NCBI GenBank assembly: GCA_945885485.1
Contig: CAMCYT010000021.1
Coordinates: 1-19,525 of the forward strand
Source: Prosthecobacter debontii
Lineage (GTDB): Bacteria > Verrucomicrobiota > Verrucomicrobiia > Verrucomicrobiales > Akkermansiaceae
DNA: 19,525 nt
Direction of reading: 5' to 3'
This document shows positions 14,449 through 19,525 of this stretch, in pieces; positions within the stretch are counted from its first letter, which is position 1, and each line of letters begins with the position of its first letter. Below the pieces are notes generated by a model, which saw nothing but the letters and a program-made list of their open reading frames with translations, was not told the DNA's origin and did no database searches. Both the position numbers and the translations under genes were made by a program.

Positions 14449-14555
14449 GGCACAAGAACTCTGCTCAAATCGCCACTTTGAAATACTTGCCAATTAGCCG
14501 CCGGTAGCTCTCGATACGTCTCATCGTTCTGGTTCCAAATTTACCCATCATTGAA

Positions 14556-15779
14556 ATGAAAAATATTCTCATCATCGGCGCCGGCGGAGTCGGCAGCGTG
14601 GTTGCTCACAAATGTGCTATGCTTCCCGAAACGTTTGGCGAAATCACCCTCGCATCCCGCACGGTTTCGAAATGCGATGCAATCGCCGCATCTGTCAAAC
14701 AACGCACCGGAAAAACGATCGCCACAGCAAAGGTTGATGCTGACAACTCGGATGAAACCGCCGCGCTCATCAAAAAAACCGGCGCTGTCTTGCTCATCAA
14801 CGTCGCTCTCCCATATCAAGATCTCAACCTCATGGATGCCTGTTTGAAAGCCGGCATCGATTATCTCGACACCGCTAACTACGAACCGCTCGACGTCGCT
14901 AAATTTGAATACTCTTGGCAATGGGCGTATCAGGAAAAATTTGAAAAAGCAGGTCTCTCCGCTTTGCTCGGCTCCGGTTTCGATCCGGGTGTGACTAATG
15001 TTTTCACTGCATGGGCGCTGAAACATCATTTCGATGAAATCCACACGCTAGATATCATCGACGTCAACGGCGGCGATCACGGCCGCGCGTTCGCGACTAA
15101 TTTCAATCCAGAAATCAACATCCGCGAAGTCACTGCGGAATGCCGTCATTGGGAAAACGGAACATTTGTCGAAACCGCTCCGATGTCGAAACACCAGCCG
15201 TTCACCTGCCCGCAACAAGTCGGCACCTACGAAATTTACCGAATGTATCACGAGGAGCTCGAATCCCTCGTCAAACACATTCCCACGATCAAACGTGCGC
15301 AGTTCTGGATGTCGTTTTCACAAAACTACCTGAAACATTTGGAAGTTCTCCAAAACGTCGGCATGACCCGCATTGACGAAGTCGAATACCAAGGCCAAAA
15401 AATCGTCCCGCTGCAGTTTCTCAAAGCCGTTCTCCCGAACCCCGGCGACCTCGGTAAAACCACCAAAGGCAAAACCTGTATCGGCAACGTCATCACTGGA
15501 ATCAAAGACGGCAAGCCGAAAGCCATCTACGTTTATAACATCTGCGATCACGAGGCCTGCTTCGCAGAAGTCGGCTCTCAAGCCATTTCCTATACCACCG
15601 GCGTCCCAGCGATGATAGGCGCGAAGCAAATGTTAGAAGGCGGCTGGAATAAAACCGGCGTCTGGAATATGGAACAACATGATCCCGACACTTTCATGGC
15701 GGACCTCAACGTCCACGGCCTGCCATGGCAATACATCGAGCTTACGCCAGAACAAGCCGCTGGGTTTGTGGTGGCTTGA
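14556..15779 (+). CDS. Carboxynorspermidine/carboxyspermidine dehydrogenase (saccharopine dehydrogenase family)
   Basis: A 407-residue cytosolic NAD(P)-dependent enzyme of the saccharopine dehydrogenase superfamily, most like carboxynorspermidine dehydrogenase (CASDH). CASDH reductively condenses aspartate beta-semialdehyde with a diamine (1,3-diaminopropane or putrescine) in the alternative spermidine/norspermidine route. The Rossmann motif is LIIGAGGVGSV at residues 5-15. The family hallmark GSGFDPGVTNVFTAW lies at about 147-161, and DIIDVNGGDHG and CFAEVGSQAISYTTG follow. Length matches the family (about 400). The partner decarboxylase nspC is not in the window. The upstream gap of about 107 nt shows no clear promoter, and no Shine-Dalgarno sequence precedes the ATG. 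A general saccharopine reductase is the alternative reading. Confidence 0.88.
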   Translation: MKNILIIGAGGVGSVVAHKCAMLPETFGEITLASRTVSKCDAIAASVKQRTGKTIATAKVDADNSDETAALIKKTGAVLLINVALPYQDLNLMDACLKAGIDYLDTANYEPLDVAKFEYSWQWAYQEKFEKAGLSALLGSGFDPGVTNVFTAWALKHHFDEIHTLDIIDVNGGDHGRAFATNFNPEINIREVTAECRHWENGTFVETAPMSKHQPFTCPQQVGTYEIYRMYHEELESLVKHIPTIKRAQFWMSFSQNYLKHLEVLQNVGMTRIDEVEYQGQKIVPLQFLKAVLPNPGDLGKTTKGKTCIGNVITGIKDGKPKAIYVYNICDHEACFAEVGSQAISYTTGVPAMIGAKQMLEGGWNKTGVWNMEQHDPDTFMADLNVHGLPWQYIELTPEQAAGFVVA

Positions 15780-15925
15780 TGACCTGCTCGCCATAAGAAA
15801 TTCCTAGCATTCATTCATTCGCATTTCATTATGGATTAACGGGTGCGGATTTAAAATGGGCCCTAAGCAGACTAGGTTTCTCTGATTCATTTTTTTACTG
15901 AAAATAAACTCATTCAAACACGAAC

Positions 15926-15947
15926 CAAAAATGCCAAAACATTTTTG
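15926..15947. promoter_or_regulatory. Small perfect inverted repeat upstream of the secreted-protein gene
   Basis: CAAAAATG-CCAAAA-CATTTTTG is a perfect 8-bp inverted repeat with a 6-nt centre. It lies in the AT-rich gap between the polyamine gene and the tyrosine-rich protein gene, about 40 nt before the probable start. It could be an operator or a weak terminator for the upstream gene. The rest of the gap (15780-15981) shows nothing recognisable. Confidence 0.35.
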
Positions 15948-15981
15948 AATAGGCATGAGATATTACCGTCATAGTGGGGTC

Positions 15982-16533
15982 ATGAATATGAAATCAATCA
16001 TCGCAACCACAGCCATTGCGCTGGCCACGCTCGCATCAGCTAACGCTGAAGTTCAAACTTATCAAGGTTCCACCCGTTGGGCATCGACTCTCTTTACTCC
16101 CAGTATCCGCACGGCCATCTCTACCACCACCTACACTAGCTATTACGTCGTCGAAACCAGTGGCGGGTATGTTGTAGATGCCCGCAGGATCGATGCCTGG
16201 ATAACGGCGAGTGGCCGATTTTATTACATCGATGAAAGCTTCAGTATGGATTACGATTACTTTGGTCTCGGTGGTTATGATATCGCAGGTGGCATGGAGT
16301 CCGTTGACATTAGCACGGTGCTTCCTTTTCGCGGTCTGACCAGTTACGGCAGACTTAGCTCGTTTATACTATATCCTGCGATTGATTATTATTCGAAAAA
16401 CGGAAACCTTGATATCACTACGATTACTGGATCAGCCCGCCTCAGTACGTATTTCAGTGGCAACGTGTCACTCAATACCGCCATAAACAGAGTCTTGGAT
16501 TATTTGGAAGCACGCGGTTATTACGAATACTAA
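15982..16533 (+). CDS. Secreted tyrosine-rich protein of unknown function
   Basis: Not recognised. The product (183 residues from ATG 15982) has a clear signal peptide, MNMKSIIATTAIALATLASANA, with cleavage after ANA before EVQTYQ. The mature part is about 160 residues with about 19 tyrosines, many Ser/Thr/Gly, no cysteine, and alternating polar and aromatic residues that suggest beta strands (SYYVVETSGGYVV, RFYYIDESF, DYDYFGLGGYD). It ends YLEARGYYEY. ATG 15988 is an equally good start and has GGGG eight bases upstream, one of the few ribosome-site-like sequences in the window. The frame is open to an ATG at 15955, but that would place a charged stretch before the signal peptide. The next gene begins 2 nt after the stop, so the two form a unit. 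Confidence 0.65.
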   Translation: MNMKSIIATTAIALATLASANAEVQTYQGSTRWASTLFTPSIRTAISTTTYTSYYVVETSGGYVVDARRIDAWITASGRFYYIDESFSMDYDYFGLGGYDIAGGMESVDISTVLPFRGLTSYGRLSSFILYPAIDYYSKNGNLDITTITGSARLSTYFSGNVSLNTAINRVLDYLEARGYYEY

Positions 16534-16535
16534 CC

Positions 16536-17240
16536 ATGAGTAAGTGGAGTAAATTCATGGCATTCGCCGCCAGTCTGATCATCATGTTCATAGCTGGGAC
16601 TAAGTGGGGTATGCACATGACTCGATCGAATCAGAAAACTTATGAATCTGATTCTTTCACACTAGGTAACGTGACACCTACCTCCACCAGCGCAGAGAAT
16701 ATGATGGGTCGCAAGCAGGAGCGAGGCTCGCACGAAGCAGCAACGTCTTTCTCCCCAAAGCAGAATGAGATCATGGGCGATATTCGCAATGCTATGGCCT
16801 TGCCTAAAGACTCCCGCACAGCGCCTTTACTGAAAGCGCTTGAGCAGACAACGAAGCTGCCGTTATCGAAAGTCTTGTTAGATAACATGCGTCTTATCAT
16901 TGATGAAGGTGAAATAGAAAGCAGCCATTTCGTGCTGTCGCTAATGGAGCAGCGCGAAGACGAATCAGCTGTTGAGTTGCTATTGCATGCGGCCGGTCAT
17001 CAAGATCCTGATGTGGCAGATCGTGCGCTTTTCGCCCTGGAAGCCGTTGCGGGAACAGTTTTCAAAAACCGAGAAGAAGCTGCCAAATGGGCAGTTACAT
17101 GGCAGCCTGATCCGGAGCGTGTAAAGTTATTCGCTCCAGTCCAAGAAAACGAAGCAGCACCTCCCATGACAGCTGACACACACCTCCCGGGTCCTAGATC
17201 TAAAGCTCCAAAATCCTCGACTCAAAACCCGGAAGAATAG
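16536..17240 (+). CDS. Membrane-anchored helical-repeat protein of unknown function
   Basis: A 234-residue protein of no recognised family. An N-terminal membrane anchor (about residues 7-26, FMAFAASLIIMFIAGTKWGM) is followed by a polar linker. A helical region at about 70-190 has HEAT-like pairs (SKVLLDNMRLIIDEGEI, SSHFVLSLMEQREDESAVELLLHAAGHQ, DVADRALFALEAVAG). The C-terminal tail of about 35 residues is rich in Pro, Ser and charged residues. It starts 2 nt after the tyrosine-rich secreted protein gene, so the two are likely co-expressed; it may hold or escort that protein at the membrane, which is a guess. The downstream gap to the convergent panE gene is 75 nt and shows no strong terminator. 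Confidence 0.6.
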   Translation: MSKWSKFMAFAASLIIMFIAGTKWGMHMTRSNQKTYESDSFTLGNVTPTSTSAENMMGRKQERGSHEAATSFSPKQNEIMGDIRNAMALPKDSRTAPLLKALEQTTKLPLSKVLLDNMRLIIDEGEIESSHFVLSLMEQREDESAVELLLHAAGHQDPDVADRALFALEAVAGTVFKNREEAAKWAVTWQPDPERVKLFAPVQENEAAPPMTADTHLPGPRSKAPKSSTQNPEE

Positions 17241-17315
17241 AAGCTCGGAGAAAGCATGTATGGATGTAAGATTAATGAGTAATTTTATAATCCACTGGAG
17301 TCGATATCAAAAGGC

Positions 17316-18245
17316 TTAAGCTCTATGGGCTAGCTGAGTTTGGATACGGGTTAGTAACTTTTCTAAAGCTGGCATTTTTACACCTGCCTTATTTGCGCGG
17401 CGTAGGGGTTCTGCCCAAATGGGATTAAGCTCGAGTTCGCGACCTTTGACGAAATCGAGCATCGTGGAAGGTTGATACGGACCCATCGGGCGAGTGCGTT
17501 CGATATTGGTTTCGATGAGCGCAGGATCGAGTTGAATGCCTTGTGCTGAGGCGGCTGTGATGACTTCGTGCATTAGTGTGCGTATTTCGGCTTCAATGAT
17601 TGGATCGGCTAACAAGACATCGGTCGTTACTCCACCTTCGGCGACGGAAAGTCCGTTGAATGGAATGTTCCAGATTAACTTTTCCCATTGGGCTTTGGCG
17701 AGATCATCGACTGCGGTGGCGGAGATGTTGGCGGCTTTGAAACGTTGGGCGATGGTTTCTACCTTGTTAGATAGGTTTTTGGAAAATGGTCCAATAGTCA
17801 TTCTGCCACCCGCGGTATGGCTGATGGTGCCGGGGGCGATGCGATTGATACAGACGAAACAGAGTCCGCCAAACACCCGATTTGCCCCGGCGATTTCTGC
17901 GATGCGTTCGCAATTCCCTAAGCCGTTTTGCAAGGTAAGCACTTGGGTATTTTCATGCATGAGCGAAGGCAATACGCTGGAAAGTGAATCGTTTGCGGTG
18001 GATTTCCACGCGATGATGACCAGATCGACTTTGCCGATATCCTCGGGTTTTTTAAAAACGGATATTTTTGTTAGATGAAAATTTTCGTTAATGCTTTCGA
18101 CCTTTAATCCTGATTTTGAAAGCTGATCATAATCCGATCTCGCCAGGAATTTAACTTCGATACCTGACTCGGCGAGGCGTCCTCCGTAATACAAGCCGAT
18201 CGCGCCGGAGCCGACGATGGCGACGCTGTTGAAATCCCAAGACAT
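17316..18245 (-). CDS. panE: 2-dehydropantoate 2-reductase family protein
   Basis: A 309-residue member of the ketopantoate reductase family, which reduces 2-dehydropantoate to pantoate with NADPH for pantothenate/CoA synthesis. The N-terminal Rossmann motif is VAIVGSGAIGLYYGGRLAE. The nucleotide-binding QNGLGN follows near residue 110. The catalytic lysine is expected in AKAQWEKLIWNIPFN, and the C-terminal substrate-site region reads PSTMLDFVKGRELELNPIWAEPL with the conserved Ser and Glu. I chose ATG at 18245 (MSWDFNSV); an upstream in-frame TTG at 18254 adds only three residues. It starts 20 nt after the BatA-like gene and is probably co-transcribed with it. PanE-family paralogues can act on other 2-oxo acids, so the exact substrate is not certain. 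Confidence 0.9.
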   Translation of the reverse strand: MSWDFNSVAIVGSGAIGLYYGGRLAESGIEVKFLARSDYDQLSKSGLKVESINENFHLTKISVFKKPEDIGKVDLVIIAWKSTANDSLSSVLPSLMHENTQVLTLQNGLGNCERIAEIAGANRVFGGLCFVCINRIAPGTISHTAGGRMTIGPFSKNLSNKVETIAQRFKAANISATAVDDLAKAQWEKLIWNIPFNGLSVAEGGVTTDVLLADPIIEAEIRTLMHEVITAASAQGIQLDPALIETNIERTRPMGPYQPSTMLDFVKGRELELNPIWAEPLRRANKAGVKMPALEKLLTRIQTQLAHRA

Positions 18246-18265
18246 ACGAAACAATATCTAACAAT

Positions 18266-19525
18266 TCACGTTGAAGTCGTGCCTTGGAAGTTGTGTTGAG
18301 GTGTGGTGGTGGTCACAGCAGTTTTCTTGGGTAAGCAAAGCAGGGCTTCACTGATGAGGAAAAACAGGACGGCAACGAGGAACGCGCGCCAGATGTGAGT
18401 GGAGAGTGATGGATCGGAGGCTTGGCCTGCTTGATCGAGGAGTCGGTAGTCGGTGCCTTCCAGCATGGCATCGAGGTTTTCTTTGCTGGTGATTTCCAGT
18501 TCGTCTTCGGCAAGAGGGCGGTTGACGGCCATTAGGCGATTTCCAAGGCGGAAGACACCTGCGACGTAATCGCCATTATCTTTGGAGTAGTCGTCTACTC
18601 GTGTGCGAGTTTCACCGGCGACGGGATTTGAGGAATCAGAACCAACTTCTGCGAGGAAGGATGCGTCAAAGCGCTCCGCGCCGAGGGAAAGAATGCGTTG
18701 GATGGCCGGAAGTAAGACATCGGCATCACCTAAATTCGACCATGTGTAATCAGGGATGCTTCCAATCGTCCAGAGCGTGCCTTGATCGACAATTTTACGA
18801 GTGATGAATGGTTCGCCATCTTCCCATTTGGCGAGGACGGCGGCATCGCTTTTCGGAATGGCGCGTTTGATCGCGCGCAGACGTTCTGCAGGGATGGGTG
18901 CGCCGTCGATGCCGTCGCGTAGCGGGCCATCCGCGCGTTCCCAATCTTTCAGAATGAAAAATTTACCACCTTCAGCGAGTGATACGGGATCCCATTGAGT
19001 GCCGAGAAACGGTTCCGTTGCGGGTTGGGCATTGGGTAACAGGACGACTTGTCCGCCGCTGGAGAGGAAATTTTGAAGAGTCTTGGCACTTTCTCCGGTG
19101 GGAAGTGGAGCGGCCCAAAGGATCATCGAGAGTTCAGAAGTTGAGGTTGCGGCGAAGGCGGCGGGATCGATGCGAGTGACGGATTGTTTTTCAAAATTCG
19201 GAGGAGCGGCAGCGAGGGCGAGGTAATCGGCGGCTTCGTTAGATGAAGAGACGATGAGGGATTTCATCGGGCGCGCTGGGCCGTAGGCGAAGAAGACGGA
19301 GTTGTCGCGCGGGTTTCCATCGGCTGGGATGGAAACCCAGCCGTGGCCGGACTCATTTTCAAGTTTGATGGGGATGCGTTTTTGAAAACGCAGGGATTGG
19401 CCGGGAAGTGTGATGAGTTCGTTTTGCGAAGCTCCGTTGATTTGAGTGGTGACCGGAAGGCTGATGCTGCCGCGGGTGTCTTTGGAACGGCTGAGTTCTA
19501 AATTGAGAATCAGGCCATCGATGGT
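18266..19525 (-). CDS. BatA-like membrane protein, C-terminal 419 residues (5' end outside the window)
   Basis: The frame is open from the stop at 18266 to the right edge, so this is the C-terminal part of a larger protein; the ATG at 19267 is internal. The first visible part is beta-rich (RGSISLPVTTQINGASQ, then LPGQSLRF). A GATase1-like alpha/beta region follows (PMKSLIVSSSNEAADYLALAA ... and TLQNFLSSGGQVVLLPNA), and later LWTIGSIPDYTWSNLG. A C-terminal membrane helix reads HIWRAFLVAVLFFLISEALL, a W-x-L..LL-x-E pattern typical, as I recall, of planctomycete/verrucomicrobial proteins that begin with a BatA double-transmembrane domain. Such proteins usually sit in MoxR/DUF58 clusters. Function unknown. 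panE follows 20 nt downstream. Confidence 0.65.
   Translation of the reverse strand, partial: TIDGLILNLELSRSKDTRGSISLPVTTQINGASQNELITLPGQSLRFQKRIPIKLENESGHGWVSIPADGNPRDNSVFFAYGPARPMKSLIVSSSNEAADYLALAAAPPNFEKQSVTRIDPAAFAATSTSELSMILWAAPLPTGESAKTLQNFLSSGGQVVLLPNAQPATEPFLGTQWDPVSLAEGGKFFILKDWERADGPLRDGIDGAPIPAERLRAIKRAIPKSDAAVLAKWEDGEPFITRKIVDQGTLWTIGSIPDYTWSNLGDADVLLPAIQRILSLGAERFDASFLAEVGSDSSNPVAGETRTRVDDYSKDNGDYVAGVFRLGNRLMAVNRPLAEDELEITSKENLDAMLEGTDYRLLDQAGQASDPSLSTHIWRAFLVAVLFFLISEALLCLPKKTAVTTTTPQHNFQGTTST

Noticed and set aside
17314..17321. GCTTAAGC palindrome near the panE stop
   Set aside because: An 8-nt palindrome is expected by chance and has no flanking structure or T-tract to make it a terminator.
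1..19525. CRISPR array, prophage, IS element or toxin-antitoxin module
   Set aside because: No spaced direct repeats of CRISPR length, no transposase or integrase reading frame, and no phage structural genes were seen on either strand.

Overview
This window looks like chromosomal DNA from a Verrucomicrobiota-type bacterium (Verrucomicrobiales-like). That assignment is an inference from gene content: an ExbD/ExbD/DUF4159 operon, a secreted formylglycine-type sulfatase, a very large PDZ/HEAT secreted protein, a BatA-like protein with a GATase1-like region, a COG2509 flavoprotein and a carboxynorspermidine dehydrogenase. Nearly every start codon lacks a Shine-Dalgarno sequence. There is no phage, IS, CRISPR or transposase signature.

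Left block (64-9575, + strand): one tightly packed operon. It encodes two ExbD/TolR proteins, a one-helix TonB-like protein without a TonB C-terminal domain, a five-helix membrane protein ending in DUF4159, a three-helix membrane protein of unknown family, a 1323-residue secreted PDZ/toroid/HEAT protein (DUF6288-like) and a secreted sulfatase. Two junctions are 4-nt ATGA overlaps. This is the most interesting part of the window. It reads as an uncharacterised proton-motive-force-driven envelope machine linked to extracytoplasmic processing of a sulfated substrate. The ExbB/TolQ partner would be expected just left of the window.

Middle block: after the sulfatase come tRNA-Arg(CCG) on the minus strand, a tract of 7-nt tandem repeats and a long imperfect inverted repeat, then class II fructose-bisphosphate aldolase (+). 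A perfect bidirectional terminator separates fba from a four-gene minus-strand operon, read in the order khpB-like KH/R3H protein, DoxX membrane protein, hotdog thioesterase, COG2509 FAD-dependent dehydrogenase. Divergent from it is a DUF3147 membrane protein (+), followed by a REP/MITE-like GC-rich inverted repeat and then carboxynorspermidine dehydrogenase (+), a polyamine biosynthesis enzyme.

Right block: a two-gene + strand unit of unrecognised proteins (a tyrosine-rich secreted protein and a membrane-anchored helical-repeat protein) faces a minus-strand unit. That unit consists of a BatA-like membrane protein, cut by the right edge of the window, followed by a 2-dehydropantoate 2-reductase (panE family).
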